The notes: generated by a model not told the origin, from the letters alone. A DNA stretch of 62,049 nt from Peptacetobacter hominis (GCF_006861675.1 NZ_SGJB01000016.1:1-62049); one strand, 5' to 3'; shown: positions 18,696-27,223, counted from the stretch's first letter. Numbers and translations: made by a program.

Positions 18696-19440
18696 GCGCA
18701 GTTATAGATGCTGACATTATGTATTCTCCCACAGTCAGTTGATTTCCCCATTTTTCTTCATATTCTTTTGATACAGGTTTTGTATTTATTTCAATATTTT
18801 TAAAACCAACTGTTTCAAGAAGATGTTCAAGCTCCTCTACAGAGGAAGCACCGCTTACTCAGCATGAATGCATATCCCGATTATCAGCTATATTATCAGG
18901 GAGATCTTTCATGATAACTATGTCGCTTATAGAAATTCTTCCACCGGGCTTTAGGATTCTGAGTATTTCCTGATATACTCTTCTTTTATTATCAGAAAGA
19001 TTTATTACACAGTTTGAAATACATACATCTGCATAATTATCTGCTACAGGTAGATTTTCTATTTCACCAAGTCTGAACTCAACATTTCTTATTCGATATT
19101 TCTTTGCGATAGATCTTGCCGTACTAAGCATTTCCGGCGTCATATCAACACCAATTACTCGACCTCTTCTACCGACAATAGTTCCAGAAAGAAAACAGTC
19201 AAGTCCGGCACCGCTTCCAAGGTCTACAACTATTTCACCTGTTTTTAAATCAGCAGTTTTTACAGGATTTCCACATCCAAGTCCAAGATTTGATTCTTCC
19301 GGAATTTTAGACAAGTCCTCTTCAGAATATCCTACACTTGATGAAACTTCTGCAAAAGAGTTTTTATTATTTATTATTGAATTATCAGGATTTTTTAGTA
19401 TATTACTGTAATCATCTCTAAGTTTTTTATGTAAATCCAA
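18688..19440 (-). CDS. arsM: Arsenite methyltransferase (ArsM family), predicted selenoprotein with Sec at in-frame TGA
   Basis: SAM-dependent methyltransferase that converts As(III) to methylarsenicals. Predicted 250 residues. SAM-binding motif VVDLGSGAGLDC lies at 71-82, LGCGNP with a conserved Cys at 55, and ISNCVINLSD at 141-150. An in-frame TGA (complement of 18859-18861, codon 194) falls in the sequence Ser-Cys-stop-Val-Ser-Gly-Ala, where relatives have the As-binding Cys. Beyond it the frame continues for 56 family-like codons (VSGASSVEELEHLL, then GFKNIEI) to TAA. Read as Sec, the protein has the usual ArsM length; stopped at TGA it would lack its C-terminus. TTG start at 19440 has AAAGGAG 9 nt upstream. 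It stands alone on the minus strand after a terminator. A nonsense mutation is the alternative, but the downstream hairpin argues for Sec. Confidence 0.82.
18831..18849 (-). promoter_or_regulatory. Candidate bacterial SECIS hairpin
   Basis: In mRNA sense, 9 nt after the TGA comes GCTTCCTC-TGTA-GAGGAGC. It forms a seven-pair stem with one bulged T and a four-base loop whose second base is G. The TGA-to-loop distance is 17 nt. The known bacterial SECIS rule is a small stem-loop about 16-37 nt after UGA with a G in the first two loop positions, and this fits. Recognition by SelB is inferred. Confidence 0.7.
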
Positions 19441-19472
19441 TTTACTCCGCTCCTTTAATAAATATTAATATT

Positions 19473-19498
19473 AAAAAATCCCTGCAGGAGCAGGGATT
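19473..19498 (-). terminator. Terminator after the yfcE-type gene
   Basis: AATCCCTGC-loop-GCAGGGATT with six T on the minus-strand 3' side. It separates the nadK-yfcE unit from the arsM-like gene, so arsM probably has its own promoter or relies on readthrough. Only ~33 nt separate this hairpin from the arsM start. Confidence 0.8.
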
Positions 19499-19512
19499 AA
19501 TCATATATAAAG

Positions 19513-20082
19513 CTATATTTTTTCGATTTTTTCTCCTGTTTCTATGTTATAGAAATCTATGTCTATATTAACTTCATCTTCATTGTCTTCATCAGGAAGA
19601 ATTTCCACAACAGCAACAGAATGAGTTCCATCTTTTGGAATCGAAGTACTTCCAGGGTTTATTATAATCAGGCTTTCATCAAAAGAAAGTTCTTTGACAT
19701 GAGTATGACCAAGTACGAGAAAATCCGCATTCATTTTCTTTGCATTTTCTATAATTACCTCTTTTGATTCAGTATAACCGTGATTTACAACAAATCTGAA
19801 TTCATCAATCTGTGCAAGTGCATAAGGAGCCTGGATAGGATGCTCAAGTACCATCTGGTCGACATCAGCTTCACAGTTTCCTTTAGCAAATATTATATTT
19901 GCAGTGCTGTTAAGTTTTTCAGTAAGTTCCTTTGGATTATATCCTTCAGGAAGATCATTTCTTGGACCATGATAAAGTATATCTCCTCCATGAAGCAGAA
20001 GGTCACAGTCTTTAAGTATTTCCATTGCTTTATCAAAGTAAAGCGAACTACCATGAGTATCGCTAAGTAATCCTATTTTCAT
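19513..20082 (-). CDS. yfcE: YfcE/MJ0936-family phosphodiesterase
   Basis: 189-residue calcineurin-like metallophosphoesterase. Metal-binding motifs are GLLSDTHGS at the N-terminus, LLHGGDILYHG, AKGNCEAD (the GNCD-type block), VNHGY and VLGHTHV. The family hydrolyses phosphodiesters in vitro; the physiological substrate is generally unknown. It lies 14 nt after nadK on the same strand and probably shares its transcript, ending at the terminator at 19473. The ATG is preceded by a GGAGGT-like site. Confidence 0.9.
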   Translation of the reverse strand: MKIGLLSDTHGSSLYFDKAMEILKDCDLLLHGGDILYHGPRNDLPEGYNPKELTEKLNSTANIIFAKGNCEADVDQMVLEHPIQAPYALAQIDEFRFVVNHGYTESKEVIIENAKKMNADFLVLGHTHVKELSFDESLIIINPGSTSIPKDGTHSVAVVEILPDEDNEDEVNIDIDFYNIETGEKIEKI

Positions 20083-20096
20083 ATAATACCTCCAAA

Positions 20097-20900
20097 TTAT
20101 AGGAATTTTTTTGAAACTCTATTCCAGAACTCATAATCTGAAAGTCTAAGAAGTTTCAACTTTATATCAGATGTATATATTTTTATGTCTGATATTTTTT
20201 TGTGTCTGTGTTCAATACCATCTATTACTATAAGGATAGAATCTTCAAATCTATATTCGGGAACAAGCCTTATCTCAGTATCTTTAGGTACAATTATGCT
20301 TGATGTAAAGCTTCTGTAAGCATTTGTATTTATAGGAGAAAGTGGAGTAAGCTGCATAACTTCAACATTACAGTCGATAATACTTCCTCCGGCAGAATAT
20401 GAATATGCAGTAGAGCCGGTCTGTGAGCATATTATCATTCCATCACCGCTGAAATTTTCTATCTTTCTGTTATTCACATAAAGTCCGAGATGAACTGTTC
20501 TCGACATATCGCCTTTTACACAGATTTCGTTAAGTGCATAAAAATCCCAACAGCTGGATTCTGTACATATCATAGCCTGCAGAGTAGGGACTTCCTGTAT
20601 TATATAATTTCCGTTTAAATAGCTTTCTATAAAAGCATCTATTTCATCAGGCATTACCTCCGGGAAAAATCCAAGGTGACCTGTATTTATTCCAACAACA
20701 GGAATTTCAGGATAATCAAAATCTCTTACAGTTCTAAGAAATGAACCATCTCCTCCGATACATACAATTAGTTCCGTCTCAGGATGAAGTTCGTTAGATA
20801 CTTCAAAGCCCGCATTTACAAGCTTTCTTTTTAAAAGTTCCTCTGTCTCAATAGATTTTCCTATAGTATTTGAGTTTACTGTTATAAGCCTTTTTTTCAT
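20097..20900 (-). CDS. nadK: NAD kinase
   Basis: 267 residues, typical for NAD+ kinase, which makes NADP+. The hallmark CIGGDGSFLRT (GGDG with catalytic Asp) lies near residue 50, followed by GINTGHLGFF, and a GSTAYSYSAGG block later. ATG at 20900 has AAGAGGTG upstream. First gene of a two-gene minus-strand unit with the YfcE-type phosphodiesterase. Confidence 0.95.
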   Translation of the reverse strand: MKKRLITVNSNTIGKSIETEELLKRKLVNAGFEVSNELHPETELIVCIGGDGSFLRTVRDFDYPEIPVVGINTGHLGFFPEVMPDEIDAFIESYLNGNYIIQEVPTLQAMICTESSCWDFYALNEICVKGDMSRTVHLGLYVNNRKIENFSGDGMIICSQTGSTAYSYSAGGSIIDCNVEVMQLTPLSPINTNAYRSFTSSIIVPKDTEIRLVPEYRFEDSILIVIDGIEHRHKKISDIKIYTSDIKLKLLRLSDYEFWNRVSKKFL

Positions 20901-20921
20901 AGATTCACCTCTTCTTATATC

Positions 20922-20927
20922 AGTATA
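20922..20927 (-). promoter_or_regulatory. Candidate extended -10 promoter of nadK
   Basis: Minus-strand TGCTATACT, a TG-extended -10, lies 22 nt upstream of the nadK start. The expected -35 position is AT-rich and not clear. Confidence 0.45.
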
Positions 20928-20991
20928 GCATATCTTTGAATATTTTCTATCTTAATATTTGTATAAATATTAAAAATCTGTAATATCGTGA

Positions 20992-20997
20992 TATAAT
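20992..20997 (+). promoter_or_regulatory. Candidate -10 for the ABC exporter operon
   Basis: TATAAT 26 nt upstream of the TTG start at 21024, in the divergent region opposite the nadK promoter. No clear -35. Confidence 0.4.
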
Positions 20998-21023
20998 TAA
21001 AGTACATGCTGGGAGGTGGACAC

Positions 21024-21893
21024 TTGTTAAAGATAGAAGGATTAAAAAAGACGTTTGAAAATTTTAAAATAGATAATATAAGTTTTGAGGCAAATCCCGG
21101 TGAAATAGTGGTTGTCATAGGTGAAAATGGATCTGGAAAGACGAGTCTTATCAATATGATAATGGGAATGTTTAAAGCTGAAGATGGTGTAATAAGAGTA
21201 AATGGTATAACTGAGGATGAGGATCCAATAGGATATAAAAATTCGATAGGTTTTGTCTACGATGAGTTTAATTTTTATCAGAATTTAAAACTTAAAGATT
21301 ATAAGAAAATAGTATCCATGTTTTATAGAAATTTTGATGATGATAAGTATGAATTTTATTTCAGAAATGCAAGACTGGATCCTGAGGAGAAGATAAAACA
21401 TCTCTCAAAGGGACAGTGTGAGATGCTTATGATAGCAACAGCGCTTAGTCATCATGCAAATCTTATAATACTCGATGAGCCGGTGGCCGGTCTTGATGAA
21501 AATGTAAAACATGCTTTTCTTCAGTCTCTTAAATCATATGTGAAAAAAGAGAATGCAGCGGCTGTAATTTTTACGCACAATATCAACGACCTTGAAGATA
21601 TATACGATAAAGCTGTATATATGGATAAGGGAAGAATGGTAATAGATATGACAAGAAAAGAAATAATAAGAGAGTTCAGAATTATAAGAACCAGTGAAGA
21701 TATTATAGAAAGCATAAAAGCAAATGTAATCGGAGTTGAAAGATATAAAAATTACTGTGAAGCTTTGGTAAAAATATCTGGGAATAGTGATGTAAGAGAT
21801 CTTCTTCACAATGCTGATGTGTATAAAATAAAAAATCCTGATATAAATGATATTATCTATTATTACAGATTGGGGGGAAGAAGAAATGATTAA
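21024..21893 (+). CDS. ABC transporter ATP-binding protein (exporter type)
   Basis: About 289 residues. Walker A GENGSGKTS, a variant signature HLSKGQCEML (SKGQ instead of SGGQ), Walker B LIILDEPVAGLD, and a switch His in FTHNIND. This variant occurs in the YxlF/YtrB/BcrA-like export group. Start is TTG 21024 with GGAGGTG five bases upstream; the in-frame ATG at 21006 lies before that ribosome site. It overlaps the following permease by 8 nt. The substrate is unknown; a role in peptide or antibiotic efflux is only family-level. Confidence 0.85.
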   Translation: MLKIEGLKKTFENFKIDNISFEANPGEIVVVIGENGSGKTSLINMIMGMFKAEDGVIRVNGITEDEDPIGYKNSIGFVYDEFNFYQNLKLKDYKKIVSMFYRNFDDDKYEFYFRNARLDPEEKIKHLSKGQCEMLMIATALSHHANLIILDEPVAGLDENVKHAFLQSLKSYVKKENAAAVIFTHNINDLEDIYDKAVYMDKGRMVIDMTRKEIIREFRIIRTSEDIIESIKANVIGVERYKNYCEALVKISGNSDVRDLLHNADVYKIKNPDINDIIYYYRLGGRRND

Positions 21894-22596
21894 CCTCATC
21901 AAGAAGGATATTATAGTATATATAAAATCAGAAAGAATAAAAATGTTTAAATATCTTATAGCATTTTTACTGATGTATCTGTTTTTAAATGATATATCCT
22001 ATTATGGAATACCTGTTATATTTACATATTTTATAATGATAGGTATTTTTTCTGGTGACAGTGAAAATAAGTCTATAAGATTTATAAGAAGTATGCCTGT
22101 AAAATTGGATGAAATAGTGTATTCGAGATATCTTATGTGCATAGGAACGCTTATATCATCTATAATAGTTACAGACCTGGTATGTAATTTCTTATCGAAT
22201 TATATGTTTAGACCGGTTGTTATGAATGATGTATTTTTTGCTGTGGATATATCTCTTGTAATAATGTCCATTGCACAACTTCTATTTTTTAGATTTGGAT
22301 ATGATTATATAAAAATTGCAGCAGCAGGTATTGGAATAGCTGTATTTGTACTGTATGGTTCTTTTCTTAAGGTTGTAGCTGAAAAAGTATATCTTTTGAA
22401 TGCGGGAACAACTATACTTAAAACAGGATATTATGAAACTGATACCGTGTTTACACAAATGTTTGAAGGAGTTTCTGCATATATAAATACAACATTTATA
22501 AATATGTACAGTATGACAGTACTTGCATTTATAATATATCTTATATCTATGAGAATTTCTATAAAATTTATGAATGGAAATAGATATATTAAATAG
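21886..22596 (+). CDS. ABC-2 type permease partner
   Basis: About 236 residues with roughly six hydrophobic segments (FLLMYLFLND, IFTYFIMIGIF, LISSIIVTDLV and others). There are no enzymatic motifs. Start ATG 21886 has GGGGGGAAG upstream and overlaps the ATPase gene. The in-frame ATG at 21847 has no ribosome site. It is the membrane half of the exporter encoded with the preceding ATPase. The sequence is too divergent for me to name a subfamily. Confidence 0.75.
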   Translation: MINLIKKDIIVYIKSERIKMFKYLIAFLLMYLFLNDISYYGIPVIFTYFIMIGIFSGDSENKSIRFIRSMPVKLDEIVYSRYLMCIGTLISSIIVTDLVCNFLSNYMFRPVVMNDVFFAVDISLVIMSIAQLLFFRFGYDYIKIAAAGIGIAVFVLYGSFLKVVAEKVYLLNAGTTILKTGYYETDTVFTQMFEGVSAYINTTFINMYSMTVLAFIIYLISMRISIKFMNGNRYIK

Positions 22597-22618
22597 ATGA
22601 AAATTAGGTGAGAGAAAG

Positions 22619-23152
22619 ATGAGTAAGTTTATAAAAATATCTGGATTTATGTTTCTTATAATTGTACTCTTTATAAGTGTTATGCAGCTTTTTCTGGGAA
22701 ATACAATGGACGTAAGAGACTATGAATCAAAAAATCTGAATGAAGTTGTAGTAAAATTCGATTCTAAAAAGAGTGTAGACCGGGGAGTATGTGTAAGATT
22801 TAGAATATATAATAATAGTAGATATCACTATATGCTTGATAGTTCTGTAATGAAGTTTGAAAGTATTGCTCCTGGAAGTGATGATATAAAATCGGATCTT
22901 TATCTAAGTATTGATACAGAAAACAGCAGCTGGAATTATAGAAGTTATTCATATGGAATTGCTCCAAAAGATGAAGGATATATGGAGTTTATTATTCCTA
23001 AGGGGATTTCTTTTGATAGGAAATATTTTGCACTTGATTCTACAACAGTGGAATACAGAGGAAGTTTTATGGTAGAGGTTCCTTTATTTAAGGGATTCAG
23101 AATACCTGTTGAATATAATAGTGGTATATGGAGACCACAGACTATAGAGTAG
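22619..23152 (+). CDS. Hypothetical membrane-anchored or exported protein
   Basis: 177 residues that I do not recognise. One N-terminal hydrophobic segment (FMFLIIVLFISVMQLFL) is followed by a soluble domain rich in Tyr and Ser with beta-like pattern (CVRFRIYNNS, YMEFIIPKG). There is no lipobox Cys, so it is probably anchored by the uncleaved segment. AGGTGAGAGAAAG precedes ATG 22621 (frame from 22619). It follows the ABC pair by about 22 nt and is likely part of the same transcript, perhaps an accessory exporter protein. That link is inference. Confidence 0.6.
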   Translation: MSKFIKISGFMFLIIVLFISVMQLFLGNTMDVRDYESKNLNEVVVKFDSKKSVDRGVCVRFRIYNNSRYHYMLDSSVMKFESIAPGSDDIKSDLYLSIDTENSSWNYRSYSYGIAPKDEGYMEFIIPKGISFDRKYFALDSTTVEYRGSFMVEVPLFKGFRIPVEYNSGIWRPQTIE

Positions 23153-23163
23153 GGGGAAAAGAT

Positions 23164-23658
23164 ATGTCAATTGATAAAGTGAGAGATTATATGAAAAAAT
23201 TTGGAAGAGAAAATGATATAATAGAGTTTGAAAAATCTAGTGCAACAGTTGAACTGGCAGCAGAAGCTGCAGGTGTAATACCGGCAAGAATAGCAAAAAC
23301 ACTTTCATTTAAAGGTCCTGAAGGGGCAATAATAATAGTTATGGCAGGAGATGCAAAAGTAGATAATAAAAGATATAAAAAAGAATTTGGACTAAAAGCG
23401 AAGATGCTTACTGCAGATGAAGCCGTAGAATACACTGGACATATAGTTGGGGGAGTATGTCCTTTTGCAATAGAGAGAGATGATGTGGATGTATATCTTG
23501 ACGACTCAATGAAGAGATTTGATACTGTATTTCCTGCAGCAGGAAGCAGTAATTCAGCTATAGAGCTTAATTGTGATGAACTTGAAGAGCTTTCATCAAA
23601 CTTTGTAAAATGGGTGGATGTATGCAAAGGCTGGAGAGAAGATGAAAGCAATAATTAG
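23164..23658 (+). CDS. YbaK/EbsC-family aminoacyl-tRNA deacylase
   Basis: 164 residues of the YbaK/ProX fold that hydrolyses mischarged tRNA (Cys-tRNA-Pro or Ala-tRNA-Pro in characterised members). Family blocks: AEAAGVIPARIAKTLSFK, a conserved Lys in AGDAKVDNK, and GHIVGGVCPFAI. Start ATG 23164 is chosen for the GGGGG site 8 nt upstream; the frame opens further back inside the preceding gene. The tRNA specificity cannot be told from sequence here. Confidence 0.85.
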   Translation: MSIDKVRDYMKKFGRENDIIEFEKSSATVELAAEAAGVIPARIAKTLSFKGPEGAIIIVMAGDAKVDNKRYKKEFGLKAKMLTADEAVEYTGHIVGGVCPFAIERDDVDVYLDDSMKRFDTVFPAAGSSNSAIELNCDELEELSSNFVKWVDVCKGWREDESNN

Positions 23659-23675
23659 AAAGGAAAGGTTTTAAT

Positions 23676-24581
23676 TTGTTTAAAAAAGAACAACAGAGAT
23701 ATGATCTGATATCATATACAAGTGATGAGAATATAAAACTAAAGGATTTACTTATAGATAAACTTAATTTTTCTGTAAGATCAATTTCAAAAATGAAAAG
23801 AGAAAGAACCGTTACAGTAAATGGAGTATTTAGAAAACCATCTCTTGATGTAAAATCAGGTGAAACCGTAGAAATAAAAATAGATGAGGAAATGTCCTCT
23901 TTTGTACCACAGAAGATGGACAATATGGATATTTTATATGATGATTTTGACATTATAATGGTGAATAAACCTCCGTTTATGGTTGTACATCCGACAAAAA
24001 GTCATGCAGATATGACAATGGCTAATGGTGTTACAGATTTTGTAATATCAAAGGGAGAAAAAGTTAGAATAAGATTTGTAAATAGACTCGATATGAATAC
24101 ATCAGGACTTGTCATAGTTGCAAAAAATGCTTATGCGCATCATATTATGTCGACTGACATGTCAGAAAATGCAGTTGAAAAAAAATATATAGCTGTTGTA
24201 AAAGGTATTATAGAAAATAACCACGGAACAATAAATGCACCGATATACAGACCGACAGATGATTCTATTAAAAGAGTGGTAGATGACAGGGGGCAGGAAT
24301 CTATAACTCATTATAATGTAATAGAAAGACTTAATGATGCAACTGTAGTTGAACTTAAGCTTGAAACTGGAAGAACTCATCAGATAAGAGTTCATCTGTC
24401 TCATATTGGTCATGGAATAATCGGTGATGAACTTTATGGATATGTTGATGAAAAACTTATTAAAAGACAGGCTCTTCATGCCTATAGCCTGAAATTTATG
24501 CAACCCAGAACCAGAGAAGAGCTTGAGTTCAAGGCAGAAATACCGGAGGATATGATGTCTCTTATAGAAAAATTAAGATAG
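23676..24581 (+). CDS. RluA-family pseudouridine synthase
   Basis: 301 residues. An N-terminal S4-like RNA-binding part (residues ~15-75) is followed by the catalytic domain with NRLDMNTSGLV, carrying the catalytic Asp of the R-L-D signature, and LETGRTHQIRVHL. It isomerises specific uridines in rRNA or tRNA. The family is RluD/YlyB/YjbO-like; the target site is not predictable. Start is TTG 23676 with AAAGGAAAGG upstream. Confidence 0.9.
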   Translation: MFKKEQQRYDLISYTSDENIKLKDLLIDKLNFSVRSISKMKRERTVTVNGVFRKPSLDVKSGETVEIKIDEEMSSFVPQKMDNMDILYDDFDIIMVNKPPFMVVHPTKSHADMTMANGVTDFVISKGEKVRIRFVNRLDMNTSGLVIVAKNAYAHHIMSTDMSENAVEKKYIAVVKGIIENNHGTINAPIYRPTDDSIKRVVDDRGQESITHYNVIERLNDATVVELKLETGRTHQIRVHLSHIGHGIIGDELYGYVDEKLIKRQALHAYSLKFMQPRTREELEFKAEIPEDMMSLIEKLR

Positions 24582-24606
24582 AAAAATATGTTTAGAGGTG
24601 GATAAT

Positions 24607-25611
24607 TTGATAATACATAAATTTATAGTTCATGTTCTTGATAAGAACAGTGAGGTTCCTATACTTAATGATTTTGAAGGAAAAGTCAATCGGGAAGTAG
24701 AAGGATTTTTTCAAAAGATGATAAAAAGAGTAACAAGGGATGACGATTTAAGAAATGCAATATTTAAAAATTATTCTGATAACCTTGTTAGAAAATGCTG
24801 TGAACAGATAATATATGATGAAAATACATTTGTTGAAAACTCAAAGGAAATTGCAGCATATATGTTCGATATAATGAAGGTAAACAGCGATATGGAATCA
24901 TGTGATATGGCGGTATGTTTATATACCGTAAAAGAGGAAAAATATGTTGCTGTAATAAAACTTGATTATAAAAGACTTTATACACATTCAATAGAATTTG
25001 TGGATGATAAATTCAATATACAGATTGTATCAAATGAAGTGGGAATGCAGGAAACACAGAGAATAAAGCAGGCTGCACTTATAGGTGCAAATGGTATAAA
25101 TGACGAATATCATTTCAGAGCTCTTGATAAGGATTCTGAAAAGAGTGGTAATCCATCTAAGTTTATAGGAGAATTTCTTGAAAGTGAAAAAGTAAATGAC
25201 GACAGATACTCTACAAAAGTATTTAAGACTTCTGCTGATAACTGGATAACAAATGCAATGTCTTCGGATATAAAACAGGCTGAAGATGCAAGAAGTATAT
25301 TAAATTATACTCTTAAAGAGCAGCAGCAGGTAAATATAGAGGAATTTGCTCAAAGAGCCATAAAAGATGATGAACTTAAAGAGGGATTCATCGAAATGAT
25401 GGAAGAAAAAGGTATAGATGAATCTTTTAGTATAGATAAAAAATGGATTGAGAAAAAACTCAAAAAAAGAAGTATAAAAACAGATAGTGGATTTGATATA
25501 AAGGGAAATCTTACTGATTTTGAAGATCCGATGAAATACAGTATAAAGAAAAATGAAGACGGTACAGTTGATATAATTATAAAAAATGTATCATTTTTTG
25601 AAGAAAAGTAA
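24607..25611 (+). CDS. 37-kDa nucleoid-associated protein (NdpA/YejK family)
   Basis: About 334 residues. It begins MIIHKFIVHVLDKN, the usual opening of the clostridial members of the nucleoid-associated protein family, when started from TTG 24607 with AGAGGTG 6 nt upstream. The reading frame also offers GTG 24598, which is part of that ribosome site. A charged C-terminal half follows (KKWIEKKLKKRS). In E. coli YejK binds DNA or interacts with topoisomerases; the function in clostridia is unclear. It ends before a bidirectional terminator shared with acpP. Confidence 0.8.
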   Translation: MIIHKFIVHVLDKNSEVPILNDFEGKVNREVEGFFQKMIKRVTRDDDLRNAIFKNYSDNLVRKCCEQIIYDENTFVENSKEIAAYMFDIMKVNSDMESCDMAVCLYTVKEEKYVAVIKLDYKRLYTHSIEFVDDKFNIQIVSNEVGMQETQRIKQAALIGANGINDEYHFRALDKDSEKSGNPSKFIGEFLESEKVNDDRYSTKVFKTSADNWITNAMSSDIKQAEDARSILNYTLKEQQQVNIEEFAQRAIKDDELKEGFIEMMEEKGIDESFSIDKKWIEKKLKKRSIKTDSGFDIKGNLTDFEDPMKYSIKKNEDGTVDIIIKNVSFFEEK

Positions 25612-25634
25612 ATATATAAACGATCTGATAATAT

Positions 25635-25662
25635 AAAAGGAGCAGAAATTCTGCTCCTTTTT
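25635..25662. terminator. Bidirectional terminator between ndpA-like gene and acpP
   Basis: AAAGGAGCAG-AAATT-CTGCTCCTTT with T tracts on both sides, at the convergence of the two genes. Confidence 0.85.
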
Positions 25663-25669
25663 CGTTTTA

Positions 25670-25897
25670 TTATTTATTTTCTTCTATGTATTTGCATATA
25701 TCTCCTATGCATTTAAAGTTTTCAGCTTCTTCATCCGGAATTTCTATATCAAATTCATCCTCAAGAGCCATTATTATTTCAACAGCATCCAGAGAATCTG
25801 CTTCAAGGTCGTCAATAAGTGATGAATCCATAGTTATATCATCCATATCGTCAAGTCCAAGCTGTTCAGCTATTATTTCTTTAATTTTTTCAAACAT
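25670..25897 (-). CDS. acpP: Acyl carrier protein
   Basis: 75 residues, acidic, with the phosphopantetheine attachment motif [10 protein letters not shown] (Ser of DSL near residue 36). It carries acyl chains in fatty acid synthesis. AGGAGG precedes the ATG at 25897. It is monocistronic here rather than inside a fab cluster. Confidence 0.95.
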   Translation of the reverse strand: MFEKIKEIIAEQLGLDDMDDITMDSSLIDDLEADSLDAVEIIMALEDEFDIEIPDEEAENFKCIGDICKYIEENK

Positions 25898-25918
25898 ATT
25901 GTTTCCTCCTGCGATAAT

Positions 25919-25924
25919 ATTATA
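25919..25924 (-). promoter_or_regulatory. Candidate -10 box of acpP
   Basis: Minus-strand TATAAT 21 nt upstream of the acpP start and just before AGGAGG. The -35 is weak (AT-rich). Confidence 0.4.
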
Positions 25925-26072
25925 ACTTTAAGAGTAGTGTAATATATAAAGTGATAAATTTCAATAGTTAATTTGCAATGAAGTTCATATTGATTATAAA
26001 AATTTTACAATAAAAGTTTTTAAAAATGAAAATTTATGGTATTATATACTGTATCTTGAATGATGCACGATA

Positions 26073-26088
26073 GAAATAACGTTTTCTT
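26073..26088 (+). promoter_or_regulatory. Candidate CcpA-type operator (cre-like)
   Basis: GAAATAACGTTTTCTT matches 14 of 16 positions of the clostridial pattern RRGAAAANGTTTTCWW, which I recall for CcpA sites in C. difficile. It lies immediately upstream of the -35 of the gene for a CcpA-like protein, so autoregulation is possible. This is inference. Confidence 0.35.
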
Positions 26089-26089
26089 G

Positions 26090-26118
26090 TTGGAACTTTG
26101 GTATGGATAATGTATAAT
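26090..26118 (+). promoter_or_regulatory. SigA-type promoter of the ccpA-like gene
   Basis: TTGGAA (26090-26095), spacer of 17 nt, TATAAT (26113-26118), 95 nt upstream of the ATG at 26213. Nothing else of note is seen in the 315-nt region between acpP and this gene apart from the cre-like site. Confidence 0.6.
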
Positions 26119-26212
26119 ATTATTAGCCAGAGAGTGAAAATATATGCAGATGAAACTTAAGAATTTAAAGTTGCATATTTGTAATACAAAATATAAAAAG
26201 GAGGCCTTTAAC

Positions 26213-27223
26213 ATGAAAAACACAGTTACAATAAAAGACGTTGCAAAAAAGGCTGGAGTATCGATATCGACTGTTTCAAGGGTAATAAATGATTCAAAAC
26301 CTGTAACAGACGAAATAAAGCAGAAAGTACTTCAGGTAATAGAAGAAACAGGATATGTTCCAAACCCTCTTGCCAGAAGCCTTGTAACAAAAAGAAGTCA
26401 GCTTATAGGGGTAGTTGTTCCAGAGGTTTCTGACTCTTTTGTAAGTGAAATACTTAATGGTATAGAAGAGATTGCAAGAATGTATGATTATGATATACTT
26501 CTTTCAAATACATATTCAGATAAAGAACAGGAAATGAAAAGCATAAATCTTCTTAGAGCAAAACAGATTGAAGGTATGGTAATGATAAGCTGGAACCTTG
26601 AAGAAGATCATGTTGATTTTATAAAGAAATGTGGAATACCTACTACATATATAAGTAAAACTGCCAGAGAATTTGATGTTCCTACAGTAAGTGTAAATAA
26701 TGAATCAGCAACTTATGATATGACTAAACATCTTATAGAAAAAGGGCATAAAAAAATAGCTCTTGTTATGACAAGTCCTGCGGATACTGCACTTGAAATG
26801 GAAAGACTTTCAGGATATAAGAGAGCTTTATTAGAAAGTAATATAGAGTATAATGAAAGTCTTATCAGATATGCTGATGTTGATTATGCAAAAGGATATG
26901 AAGCTGCAACTTCAATACTTGAAGGAGATATAATACCTGATGCGATATTTGTAACAGGAGATGAAGCTGCTGTAGGTGCAATAAATGCAGCATTTGATAA
27001 GGGATATAATGTTCCTGATGATATATCTGTAGCAGGATTCAACGACGTAAAAATAGCAAAAGTTTATAGACCAAAATTAACAACAGTTCATCAGCCTCTT
27101 TATGATATGGGAGCAGTTGCCATAAGAATGGTAATAAAAATGATAAAAGGTGAAGAAGTAGAAGAGAAAAAGGTTGAACTTCCGCATAGAATAGAAGACA
27201 GAGACAGTGTAAAGAATAGATAG
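26213..27223 (+). CDS. ccpA: LacI-family regulator, probable catabolite control protein A
   Basis: 336 residues. The N-terminal LacI helix-turn-helix (TIKDVAKKAGVSISTVSRVI) is followed by the hinge (NPLARSLVTKRS) and a periplasmic-binding-protein-like effector domain ending in VHQPLYDMG. Length and hinge sequence fit CcpA, the global carbon regulator acting with HPr-Ser-P. No sugar operon is next to it, which also favours a global role. Start ATG 26213 has AAGGAGG 10 nt upstream; an in-frame ATG at 26144 has no ribosome site. A local LacI repressor is the alternative. Confidence 0.75.
   Translation: MKNTVTIKDVAKKAGVSISTVSRVINDSKPVTDEIKQKVLQVIEETGYVPNPLARSLVTKRSQLIGVVVPEVSDSFVSEILNGIEEIARMYDYDILLSNTYSDKEQEMKSINLLRAKQIEGMVMISWNLEEDHVDFIKKCGIPTTYISKTAREFDVPTVSVNNESATYDMTKHLIEKGHKKIALVMTSPADTALEMERLSGYKRALLESNIEYNESLIRYADVDYAKGYEAATSILEGDIIPDAIFVTGDEAAVGAINAAFDKGYNVPDDISVAGFNDVKIAKVYRPKLTTVHQPLYDMGAVAIRMVIKMIKGEEVEEKKVELPHRIEDRDSVKNR

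Noticed and set aside
18859..18861. Simple nonsense mutation or pseudogene reading of the arsM-like gene
   Set aside because: The frame after the TGA is intact and family-like for 56 codons, the stop lies in the terminator, the TGA replaces the catalytic Cys, and a SECIS-like hairpin follows. Not fully excluded without sel genes.
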